A DNA stretch of 64,000 bases from Chloroflexota bacterium. GTDB lineage: Bacteria > Chloroflexota > Dehalococcoidia > Bin125. The notes beneath the pieces are model-generated. The model saw nothing but the letters and a program-made list of their open reading frames with translations, did no database searches and was not told where the DNA came from. The stretch spans positions 1 to 64,000 of the forward strand of contig VXQZ01000014.1 of NCBI GenBank assembly GCA_009838735.1, written 5' to 3'. The position numbers were made by a program, and so were the translations under genes. Below, piece by piece: positions 38,501 through 46,600 of the stretch; position 1 is the stretch's first letter, and every line of letters starts with the position of its first letter.

Positions 38501-38607
38501 TCCTTCGGAAGCATGGTTACCCGCCCGACAAGCAGGAACGAGCGACACGGACAGTCCTGGAGCAAGCCGAGGTCCTGTCTGAGATCTGGGCCTCTCCAGA
38601 TGGGTAG
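35503..38607 (+). CDS. hsdR: Type I restriction endonuclease subunit R
   Basis: A 1,034-aa translocase-nuclease. The N-terminal PD-(D/E)xK nuclease is seen in [20 protein letters not shown] (residues about 138-157). The SF2 helicase motor follows: Walker A in [17 protein letters not shown] box in [13 protein letters not shown], then VGFTGTPIE, and in the second RecA domain [21 protein letters not shown] and [10 protein letters not shown]. The C-terminal helical region (from about 830) contacts the M-S complex. It restricts unmodified DNA by ATP-driven translocation and random cleavage. All motifs are intact and the length is normal, so the RM system appears functional. Confidence 0.95.
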   Translation: MTTISEADVEEIALGHLRNLGWDTAYGPEIERDYSQVFFEDRLGAALAALNPDLPDDALESAFRKLTQPEGSTLETRNRALHRMLIWGVEVEYRDGDRIRGGQVKVIDFDDPAANDYLAVNQFTVTERDHNHRPDIVLFVNGLPLGVIELKNPTDENATVKSAWQQLQTYKAHIPALFTFNELLIVSDGTEARIGSLTAGWEWFKPWRTITGEQLADSNLPEMQVLLAGACQHSRLLTLVRNFVIFEDDGGAIVKKLASYHQFHAVRIAVRETLRATESTVREPPGRYESGRRRGGDPGDRRIGVVWHTQGSGKSLTMACFAGAIIREPAMHNPTIVVLTDRNDLDDQLFGTFSRCQDLLRQPPTQAETRTDLRDKLNVQAGRVVFTTIQKFFPDAKGDQHPLLSNRHNIVVIADEAHRSQYDFLDGFARHMRDALPRASFVGFTGTPIEREDANTRAVFGDYISIYDIQRSVADEATVPIYYESRLAKLALDEDERPDIDPDFDEATEGEEVERKERLKTKWAQLEAIVGSEKRIKLVAQDIVDHFEQRLEVLEGKAMTVCMSRRICVDLYRELVQLRPEWHDDADEKGTIKVVMTGSASDPLDWQPHIRNKPRREALANRFRDANDPLQVVLVRDMWLTGFDAPSLHTMYVDKPMRGHGLMQAIARVNRVFKDKPGGLVVDYLGLAHELKRALATYTESGGLGKTTIDQDEAVAVLQEKYEVCLGLFHGFDWSQWVNGTPSERLALLPPAQEHILKQDDGKERCLDAVRALTQAFALAVPHEEALRIRDDVAFFQAVRASLAKRAAGESRSEEELELAVRQIISRAVAPEGVIDIFAAAGLDKPDISVLSEEFLAEVQSMPYRNLAVELLQKLLKGEIATRRRQNVVKARSFAEMLERSLLRYQNRAIEAAQVIEELIELARQMRDASARGEELGLSDDELAFYDALETNDSAVKVLGDDTLREIARELVETVRSSTTIDWTLREDVRARLRVLVRRILRKHGYPPDKQERATRTVLEQAEVLSEIWASPDG

Positions 38608-38833
38608 TTGCAGGTCATTTCGCTCACCATTTGGATTCGCAATCAAAGGATACCTGCTCACTTCGTCTTCGAGTACGGGCCTTGAGGGGCTTCGGCTGAT
38701 GTGGCTCTCTGCGACCGTGGAACGTCACCTTCAGCTGATCCTTGGAGTGAAGACGTCTGACGGGTCGATCCTGAACACGCCGGTATGATTCATCAGATTG
38801 CGAAATCGAGGGTCTGGTCTGGAGAATCTCGAA
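38608..38833 (+). other. 226-bp leader upstream of the reverse transcriptase gene
   Basis: The region between hsdR and the DRT1 gene has no ORF I would call. It contains a possible stem, CGTcacCTTCA (38723-38732) pairing with TGAAGACG (38748-38755), and two copies of a CTTC[AG]GCTGAT motif. It could be a promoter/leader or a non-coding RNA accompanying the RT, as in some other defence RTs; there is no direct evidence. Confidence 0.3.
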
Positions 38834-41800
38834 GTGCCCGTCAAGCAACCATTTCCCGACCTAGCGCTATTGCAAGAGGAATATCTGCTCGTTGAGGCGT
38901 GGAAAAAGACCGCACATCATCTGAGAACACACAACTGGTTTGCTGACACCCTAGCCATCGACCGAGCATCGGCCGAATTGCCCAGGTTCCTAGATGGCGT
39001 GGCGACTCGCCTCTCAGATCACGCTGGATACGAGACCCGACCATTGCGCTTAGTGCCCGCACCAAAGAGCCACACCTGGAGATATGACCCCAAGGCCGAG
39101 AGTTCTGGCTGGGAACCTGATCCCGGCGACGAAGGAAAGCCCCCTCGTCTCCGGCCGCTAGCGCACGCAAATCTAAGGGATCAAGTGGCTGCAACCGCGA
39201 TCTTGCTCTGCCTCGCTGATCGCGTCGAGACCCTTCAGTGTGACCCGAGTGGCTCGCCCAGTGATCCTGTGCACAGGCGCCGAGTCACGTCTTACGGCAA
39301 TAGGCTCTTCTGTGATGTGGAAGGTGCTGACCTCCTCTATCGATGGGGAACGAGTTCGCTTTACAGAGGATATTTCCAGGACTACCGGGCGTTCGTGGCG
39401 CGACCGGCTGCGGCAGCACAGTCCGTGGACGCAGGCGAGTCGCGGGTTGTCGTCGTGCAATCGGATCTAAGAAACTTCTACGACCGTGTGCGCCCAGAGT
39501 TGCTCACTGAGAGGCTCCGTGATCTCCAGGATCCTGACGACGATGCTGACTTCTTCCTGTTAGCTGAGAAGGTGTTGAAGTGGCGATGGGACGAGCGAGA
39601 CCAAGCCAGCGTCCAGGCCTATGCAGACCAAGAAGAGATTCCAGACTTCGAAAGGGTCGCATTGCCACAAGGACTCGCTGCGGCCGGCTTCTTCTCAAAT
39701 GTGGTGCTGTTGCCGTTCGACGCCGAGCTCCGCAGCCTGGTGTCTAAGGAATTCTTCGTTGGAGCTCACCTGGTAGACGTTGCTCGCTACGTGGACGATC
39801 TCAGAATCGTGCTTAAGGTTGACAATCGGCAGTTAGAGATGAAGGACATTGAAGAAGCGACGAAGATCAAGCTCGATGAACTGCTCCAATCGGATTTCGG
39901 TCTATCGGCTGCCAGAGAGAAGACTCGAGCATCCGAGTTTGGAATGCAGAGTGATCGCCCCATCGTCCAGCAAAGCAAGCGTATGACCCGCATCCAGAAG
40001 GCGGTCTCGGGCGGATTCGACGTCGCTGGCGGCGAAGCAATCCTTGAAGCAATTCGTGGCCTGATGCGATCTCAACTCATCCATCCAGAGGAGCATGAGG
40101 AGGACACCGAGTGGGCGTTCACGCCGGTCGCCGATGTCCCCGACGACACAGTTGCCCGGTTTGGAGCTGCTCGATGGAAACGGGTCTATCGCTGGCTGCG
40201 TCCTCTATTGGAAGAGGAAGACTCTTACCCTGACGACTCGCTAGACGACAGCATTGATGACTCAGTACCGACATTCGATGAACTGGAGAAAACACGAAGC
40301 GATCTGGACAACGAGGCCGAAGTCTTTGCTGCGGACCTAATCAAACGTTGGATTGCAGATCCCTCGAATGTCCGGCTACTGCGCATCGCATTCGACATCT
40401 GGCCATCTTCCTCTTCGCTGCAGGAGGTCCTCAACCTCTTGAAGCCCCTCGCCTTAGGAACAGGAGAAGATGAGGGCCCGCGCCTGGTCGCTCAGTACTG
40501 CCTCTCGGAGCTCTTTCGGGCAGGTGCCACAGAGACTGGCTTCGTTTGCGATCCAGACGAAATCAGGCTGAACATCGAAGGGTATCGGTCAACTCTCCAA
40601 GAGACCGCGGAGCAAGTGATTGAGCACGATGCGAGTGCTCTTCCCTGGTATCTCCAACAACAGGCAATGCTCTTTCTTGCGACTCGCGGATCTGTTCCCC
40701 ACCTGATCGCCAACACCGATCCCGAACTCCGGCATTACGCAGCGCTCCTGAGGTTCCTCGACGATCCATCTACGGCATCATCCGCAACCGACTTCGCCAC
40801 CTTCTCCGTGCTGGCCCGGCACTGTTTCGCTCACGAAGGCGCTGCACCATTGATTGACCCTCACATCACAAGGGCGCGACTCGCTCGGCTCGTTCATGTC
40901 GACCCTACCTTTGCCATTGAGGTGATCGAATCCCACCGGGATTTCCGCTGGTTGCTGCCTCCCTACATCGCACGAGACCTGTGCATGACAGAGGGGCTAT
41001 CTGAAGACCCGCACTCCCTCGCTCGGTTGGTATCTGATGGGCAAAACCCATTTCGAGACGAGATGGCATTGCTGCAGTTCGCGATCAAGGTTCTACACAT
41101 CCTTCGTAGAGGCCAACGGAGTGTCATTACGCCGGCCGATCTGCATATTGACCTCTCGTACCGCAGCCTTAGCGACAAATGGGCAGTGCGGGAGGGCGAC
41201 TTCAGAGTTTTGCTGCGGCATCGGCGATATCTGACCACCTCCATATATTCACCACCAGACTGGTGCCTGGATTCGGAACGATGGCGATTCCAACTCGGAT
41301 ATCTGCTGCGCTTCGTCCTGACCGAGAGACCAGACTTCACCTCGTCAGTACGTCGATCCTCAGGACAACAGACCAGTGGAGAATCTTACCGCTCCGTTGG
41401 CATGCCTTGGAAGATGAGGCGCTATGGATTCTTCCACGGCCATGAGGCGTTCGGCGATCGCTGGCTGCCAATTACGGAGTGGACTACGAAGCTGTTGATT
41501 GAACTTCTTGCCTGGCCAGGGGCACGAACACCGGGTTTTGAGTGGGTAGATGACGGAATTGGTGCAGCGCTGAACGCGATTCAGGAGCGAATAGACAAGC
41601 TATGGAGACTGCAGGGAGCCAGCAAGTCGGAGCTGTTGCTCAAGATTGAAGCAGAGCCTCCTGTCACGATCGCGCAAAATCGACCCTTGCGGGCAGCGGT
41701 GGTTCAGACTGTGCTGCCACAGGAAAGTTGGTTCCAGCGAGGCCCCGAAGACCTGTGCCCTGAGCATCGAAGGGCGATGCGGCGCCACCTTGCGACGGCG

Positions 41801-42577
41801 CTATCGGTTGTTCGCTCGTCATTGCGTCTGCGCAGGACCCATGAGGATGGAGCCGGCAGCATCGATCTTCTGATCATGCCTGAGCTGTCCGTGCATGTCC
41901 ACGATCTTGGCATCCTCAAGCAGTTTGCGATCTCGCACAAGGCAATGGTGTTGGCGGGTCTTGTTTATCACAAAGCAAGAGAGGATGACTGCCAGCCGTT
42001 TGTGAACTCGGCAGTCTGGATGGTTCCAGAGAAGGTTCGCGAAGGAGGGCGGCAGATTCGGATCATCGAGCAAGGCAAACACCACCTTGCGCACTCCGAA
42101 CAAGGCCTCAATGTTCGCCCGTTTCGGAACGGTCAATGGCTTGTCGGGTTCCCGTGGTCGCCGGAGTCAGACAAAGAGCGCCTTTGGCTGACTGCGTCGG
42201 TCTGCTACGACGCTACCGACATCGGGCTTGCTGCTGACCTACGTGGGAAATCTGATGTCTATGTGATTCCGGCTCTGAATAAGGACACCACGACGTTCGA
42301 CCAGATGGCGCTGGCACTTCACTATCACATGTTCCAGATGGTCATCGTGGCCAACAGCGGAAAATACGGTGGAAGTAATGCTTACATCCCTTATCGAAAG
42401 AACTACGAGCGTCAGATCTTCCATTTCCACGGGCAACCGCAGGCCGCAGTCGCGTTCGTTGAGATTTCTGATGTCAGCGAGTTCTTGAATCGGGTCGAGA
42501 CTGCGAAGGATGTCGAAGTCAGCACCACAGGCGAGAGCAAGCCGCAGTTCAAGTTTCCGCCGGCTGGTCTGTGTTGA
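38834..42577 (+). CDS. drt1: Reverse transcriptase-nitrilase fusion, defence-associated RT type 1 (UG1)
   Basis: The GTG at 38834 has GGAG nine bases upstream and gives 1,247 aa; the track uses TTG 38798. Residue numbers here follow the track. The RT palm shows motif A VVQSDLRNFYDRV (about 219-231), motif B LPQGLAAAGFFSN (289-301) and catalytic YVDD (331-334). A long helical region follows. The C-terminus is a carbon-nitrogen hydrolase domain with the E-K-C triad visible as IMPELSV (about 1025), EQGKHH (about 1093) and ASVCYDATD (about 1137). RT plus C-terminal nitrilase is the architecture of UG1/DRT type 1, which confers phage resistance. The gene stands alone, 226 bases after hsdR. Codon use is less GC-biased than in hsdR. 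Confidence 0.9.
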   Translation: MPVKQPFPDLALLQEEYLLVEAWKKTAHHLRTHNWFADTLAIDRASAELPRFLDGVATRLSDHAGYETRPLRLVPAPKSHTWRYDPKAESSGWEPDPGDEGKPPRLRPLAHANLRDQVAATAILLCLADRVETLQCDPSGSPSDPVHRRRVTSYGNRLFCDVEGADLLYRWGTSSLYRGYFQDYRAFVARPAAAAQSVDAGESRVVVVQSDLRNFYDRVRPELLTERLRDLQDPDDDADFFLLAEKVLKWRWDERDQASVQAYADQEEIPDFERVALPQGLAAAGFFSNVVLLPFDAELRSLVSKEFFVGAHLVDVARYVDDLRIVLKVDNRQLEMKDIEEATKIKLDELLQSDFGLSAAREKTRASEFGMQSDRPIVQQSKRMTRIQKAVSGGFDVAGGEAILEAIRGLMRSQLIHPEEHEEDTEWAFTPVADVPDDTVARFGAARWKRVYRWLRPLLEEEDSYPDDSLDDSIDDSVPTFDELEKTRSDLDNEAEVFAADLIKRWIADPSNVRLLRIAFDIWPSSSSLQEVLNLLKPLALGTGEDEGPRLVAQYCLSELFRAGATETGFVCDPDEIRLNIEGYRSTLQETAEQVIEHDASALPWYLQQQAMLFLATRGSVPHLIANTDPELRHYAALLRFLDDPSTASSATDFATFSVLARHCFAHEGAAPLIDPHITRARLARLVHVDPTFAIEVIESHRDFRWLLPPYIARDLCMTEGLSEDPHSLARLVSDGQNPFRDEMALLQFAIKVLHILRRGQRSVITPADLHIDLSYRSLSDKWAVREGDFRVLLRHRRYLTTSIYSPPDWCLDSERWRFQLGYLLRFVLTERPDFTSSVRRSSGQQTSGESYRSVGMPWKMRRYGFFHGHEAFGDRWLPITEWTTKLLIELLAWPGARTPGFEWVDDGIGAALNAIQERIDKLWRLQGASKSELLLKIEAEPPVTIAQNRPLRAAVVQTVLPQESWFQRGPEDLCPEHRRAMRRHLATALSVVRSSLRLRRTHEDGAGSIDLLIMPELSVHVHDLGILKQFAISHKAMVLAGLVYHKAREDDCQPFVNSAVWMVPEKVREGGRQIRIIEQGKHHLAHSEQGLNVRPFRNGQWLVGFPWSPESDKERLWLTASVCYDATDIGLAADLRGKSDVYVIPALNKDTTTFDQMALALHYHMFQMVIVANSGKYGGSNAYIPYRKNYERQIFHFHGQPQAAVAFVEISDVSEFLNRVETAKDVEVSTTGESKPQFKFPPAGLC

Positions 42578-42634
42578 CTGTGGTCCTGTGGCTACCGGCC
42601 ACTCACCTGGTGAAATGGCTGTGGCGATGAGTGG

Positions 42635-43074
42635 TCAAAACACCCTAGGTGTCGACAGTGAGCGGAGAGAGCTTGTCACCCTCACCGCTCTTCTGGCCCG
42701 GCAACCTGCACGTGTCACGCTCATTCCTGCGACATCGCGCTCCTCGATCACGATGAAGCTGGCACAGTCGGTCAGGCTCCAGCGTTGGTCCGGGCGAGCG
42801 GCGTAGCCTTCGAGAGCGGCTTGAAACTGAGCGTCGATCTTCGGGATGATCTCAACTTGCGGACTCTCTGCCAGCCGCTCCACTAGTCGCGTGGCGGCCA
42901 GTCTGGCACGATCTCCACTGCCCGCTTGAGATGCGAGGGTCTCCACCAACGCCATCTGAGTCGTGACAATGTCGAAATCGTTCAGACGAGCCGATGCCGC
43001 GCGCACGAGTGCAGTTGATCCCTGCTGTCGATCAGCGCGATCCAATAGCCCGAGGCGGCGAACAACGCCGCCAT
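42635..43074 (-). pseudogene. PIN-domain toxin, frameshifted
   Basis: The ATG at 43074 overlaps the antitoxin stop and starts MAALFAASGYWIALID, the usual PIN N-terminus. That frame stops after about 25 residues. A second frame continues ALVRAASARLNDFDIVTTQMALVETLAS and ends with KIDAQFQAALEGY and QRWSLTDCASFIVIEERDV, the C-terminal PIN acidic block. One frameshift near 43020 separates the two. Either the toxin is inactivated, leaving the antitoxin as an orphan, or the sequence contains an error. Confidence 0.65.
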
Positions 43075-43334
43075 CAGTCGTCCGGATGCTTGGGGTGGCC
43101 GTACAGATGGTGTTTCTTGTGTCGAACGAAATCCGTCGGGCGGTTCTCCCAGCGTTCCGGTGGATGTTCGCTGTGCAGTTCTTCCGCGAGGTCCAACAGC
43201 CAGGAGCCGCTCGATTCTTGGTCGGGCGATTCCTCTGCGACTTCGAGCAACACGTTGCAGCCGTCGGGGAGGCGAAGCGGATCGAGCAGTTCGAGATTGC
43301 CGTCGACGTAGCGGGCGCGGATGCGATCCGGCAT
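43074..43334 (-). CDS. AF2212-like antitoxin
   Basis: An 86-aa protein beginning MPDRIRARYVDGNLELLDPLRLPDGCNVLLEV, the short beta-strand DNA-binding-like domain of the AF2212-like (DUF104) antitoxin family. The C-terminus (HKKHHLYGHPKHPDD) includes the usual acidic end. The stop codon overlaps the start of the PIN toxin (TGATG). Because the toxin is frameshifted, this antitoxin may be maintained without a partner. It lies convergent with the DRT1 gene. Confidence 0.72.
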   Translation of the reverse strand: MPDRIRARYVDGNLELLDPLRLPDGCNVLLEVAEESPDQESSGSWLLDLAEELHSEHPPERWENRPTDFVRHKKHHLYGHPKHPDD

Positions 43335-43663
43335 GGAGGGTCTCCTTGTTGGCCAGTGTATCGGGGAGAAGTGATGTGAGGATAGAGAGGGCGCGCGCGG
43401 ATGACGCGGATATGCCCGAGTGGGCAGCTGGTGAAGTCGGCGTTATGGCGAGTGCTTCTACGACGGTTACTTTGCCACACGGCCGCTAGCGACGAGTCTC
43501 AGGAGTTGCCGGTTGCCTACCAATCTTCCTAAGAGCAAGAACTTTCGAGTTGACGTTCCCGTTGGAACTGTGAGTCAGGCCCAAAAGGGCGCGACCCTCG
43601 ACCATTGAGGCGGTCGGAGTGGTTGCACTAAAGCTGCTCCGGGAGGTGAAGTGAGGCCGCCAG
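43335..43663. other. Intergenic, nothing recognised
   Basis: Contains only short unconvincing ORFs between the antitoxin promoter side and the 3' end of the nuclease-STAND gene. Confidence 0.4.
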
Positions 43664-46600
43664 CTACTCGTCGAGACGCCGCCTCAGTTCCTCCTCCACT
43701 CCGTAGAAGTTGGCCTTGATCATCTGGTCGATGATGTTGCGAACGCGGACCTCGAGAGGCCAGTCATCTGTCGTCTCCAGCAGGCGAAACAGCAGTTTTG
43801 CGAGCAACTGGGCGACCATGGCCTCCATGTACTGAATCGAAGCCGCCTTCGGTCCGTATTCCGCGAGCGCTCGCTCGGCTATATCGCAGATCTCAACGGG
43901 AGGCGGCTGCGAGGATTTGCCGAGCCGGACAAGCAGAGCGGAGATGCGAGATTCGCTGAAGGTTCGTGAGCGAGCGAACGTGCTGAGCAGGACACTATGT
44001 CCGGCGATTTGTTCGGGGCCGAGGGAATCCCAGCATGCGGCGGCGGACCGTCGCACGACCTTGCTTTGGTCCTCGAACATCTCGGCCAGGCGGGAGGCAC
44101 ACCAGCTTCCAGCTTGTTCGTGGAGGAGGTTCGCAGCGTAGATGTCTGCCGCTCCCGCCCTGATGTGCTCGCCCAGCTGCAGCACCTTGGCTTCATCCTC
44201 GCGAGCTGCAGAGTTGTGAGGAGAAAGGGCGGACAGCACGATCCAACGAGCGCCAACTCGTTGGGCGGAAACTTCGCCTGAGTCCAACAGTTGGTTCAGG
44301 GTTGACCTCATATCCAGATAGCTTCGTTGAGTTGCGCGTCTGATGAAGTGTTCGACGTAGAACGACCCGACAATGGGTTCGGCTCCGTTGATCAGTCGCC
44401 GGAAGCACTGCAGCGCTTCATCCGGATTGGCATTCAGGATGGCCAGGAGGCAATTCGCAGCCGTTGAGCGCACTGCCAGAACCGGGTCGACAGCGAGCTG
44501 ATGCACGGTGTCGCGGAACTGGTTCCACCGGTTCACGTCGGCGTACAGCAGCTTCGCGATCGCATAAGCGGCCGAGCCGCGAGCCGTGTTGATCGCTTGC
44601 GTCACCGGCGCCATCGAATCTTCCGGGCCTAGCCAATCGTCCTTGTCCGGGTCTGGATCGGTCATGGCTATGTCGTTCAGCCAGGCCATGAGATCGTTCG
44701 GCAGAGGCTCTTCGGCGAGCGCGCCAAACGCGTGCGCAATCTGCCCACCGGGCATGGGCACGCCGAGCTCCTTAATCCTGCCCAAGACCCGGAGAGCTTG
44801 CGCCAGGGAACCGGAACGCGGCGAACCATCTTCGCTCTTAGTCAAACCGCGCAAGACGGCTTCGAAGTACTCGGGCGGGTCTGAGGAGTTCAGGTGGTCG
44901 GTCAACGCAGCGAACCGGGCAGGGGCTTGCACGGCCGCACCTTCAAGCGTCTGGCTCAGTTCGTGCACGCCGCCGACGAACTGGTTGCCGTGGAACGTCT
45001 CCCCGGTACGCGCGACGTCGCGCATCTTCTCAAGCCAGTGTTCATCGCTAATCTGTAGCGCCTCATCATCGGAGATCGGGGAGACAGCCCAGCCGAAACC
45101 ATCGTCGTCAAGGTTCTGGGGAGCGCCTCGCCGCTGCTTCTCAGGGAACCGAGCCTCAAGTTCCTGAATGCGTTGCTGGGTGGACTCCTCGACTCGGTTC
45201 TCCGGCAGGCACCAGAGCAGGGCAAGCTGGATTTCCGCATGCTTCTGTTCCGGCCGTTCCCGCCGCGGCTCGAACGCGAGAATCGCTTGCTCCAGGGTCT
45301 TGAGCGACTCATCCGCGCACCGTTCCGCTGCGGCCGCCACCCCAGTCCGACTCACGCCGACGAACAAGTCACCGCCGCTCGATCCCCAGCTATAGCCGAG
45401 GTCGAGCCGGCGGCCAGGATCGTCCAGAATGAACCTGACGATCACCTCGGAGAACGAGTCGGGATTGGCGCTCATCGCATCGAGCCAGGCGATGCTCATC
45501 CAGCGCGTCCAAACGTCGTGCTCCCGACTGACCGCCATCACGATCGACTTGAGGGCTTCGGGTTCCTCGACCGCGAGTTGGCGCATCGCCGTCGCCAGCA
45601 GCGCATAAGGGCCTCGTTCCGGATGATCGCCCCCCCGCGGGGCGCCGACGATGTTCATCGGCGCGACTCGCTCAATGCTGACGATCCGGGGCAACATCTC
45701 CTGCACAAACGCTCGCGGCGCAGCAGAGGCGCACTCGCTCGTAGTCCAATCGTCCAGGCCAAGTCGGAGATCGAGCCGTTCTGTGTTGGCGACCGCCGCC
45801 TTCGGCTCGGCAACCACTCGGTCGAACCAGGCCCCAATCGCCTGCGGCGCAAACAGAGGCGCCTCTTCCTTCACTGCGAACAGGATGTCGGACAGCAGCC
45901 GAGCGAGCCGTGCGAAATCCTCGGAGCGATCGAGAGGTTCCGTGTGAATCAGGCCGAGTAGCCACGCTTGCTTGGTGGGAGAGCCGTAGCCGTCGCTCCA
46001 CCGGGCAACGTTCCACAACCTTAGGCGCCACTCGGGCGTGTCATCCCGGTGTTCGTTCAGAAGCTCGATCACAGCGTTTGTCCGCTCGGTCAGCAGCGCG
46101 GGCGTTTGCAGCAGGACCACGGTCCGGTCGGCTTCTTCCTGCGATCCGGCGAGCCAGCGATCCCAGCGCTGCATCTCTCGCAGCAGATCGAACCAGGGCG
46201 TGGAGTTACGGGCCACTTCCCAGACGTGATTGCCCAGCTCCTCGGCCTGGCGCTCAACGATCTCCCACTCTTCCGCCGTCGGATCCGCGATCGATCTGAG
46301 CCAATCCAACACTCGCTTCTTGATGTGGAAACGTACTTCGGAGTCTGCCAGCAGCCGCTCCAGCGTGAGCAGGTAGCGGCCGCGATCTGCTCGTCGGCGC
46401 CGCAGAAAGGCGAGCACGCCGAGCACTTGGCGGCGGCGGAAGTAGGCCTGGCGATCCTCCCTGAGCCAGTCCAGCAGATCTCGCTGCTCTGTCGCGAACG
46501 AGCGCGCGAACGCGTAGTCGAAGAACGACTCGTGGAAGAAGCCGACCTCACCGTCCTGTATGAACAGCACGGACTCCGAAGCCATGGCCGCCGCTGCCGC

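Noticed and set aside
38608-42577. Retron interpretation of the RT gene
   Set aside because: The RT is fused to a nitrilase domain and very long, fitting DRT type 1; no msr/msd-like inverted repeats were seen upstream.
45173-45961. Plus-strand ORF of 262 aa within the nuclease-STAND gene
   Set aside because: Antisense shadow of a 1,520-residue protein with clear P-loop motifs.
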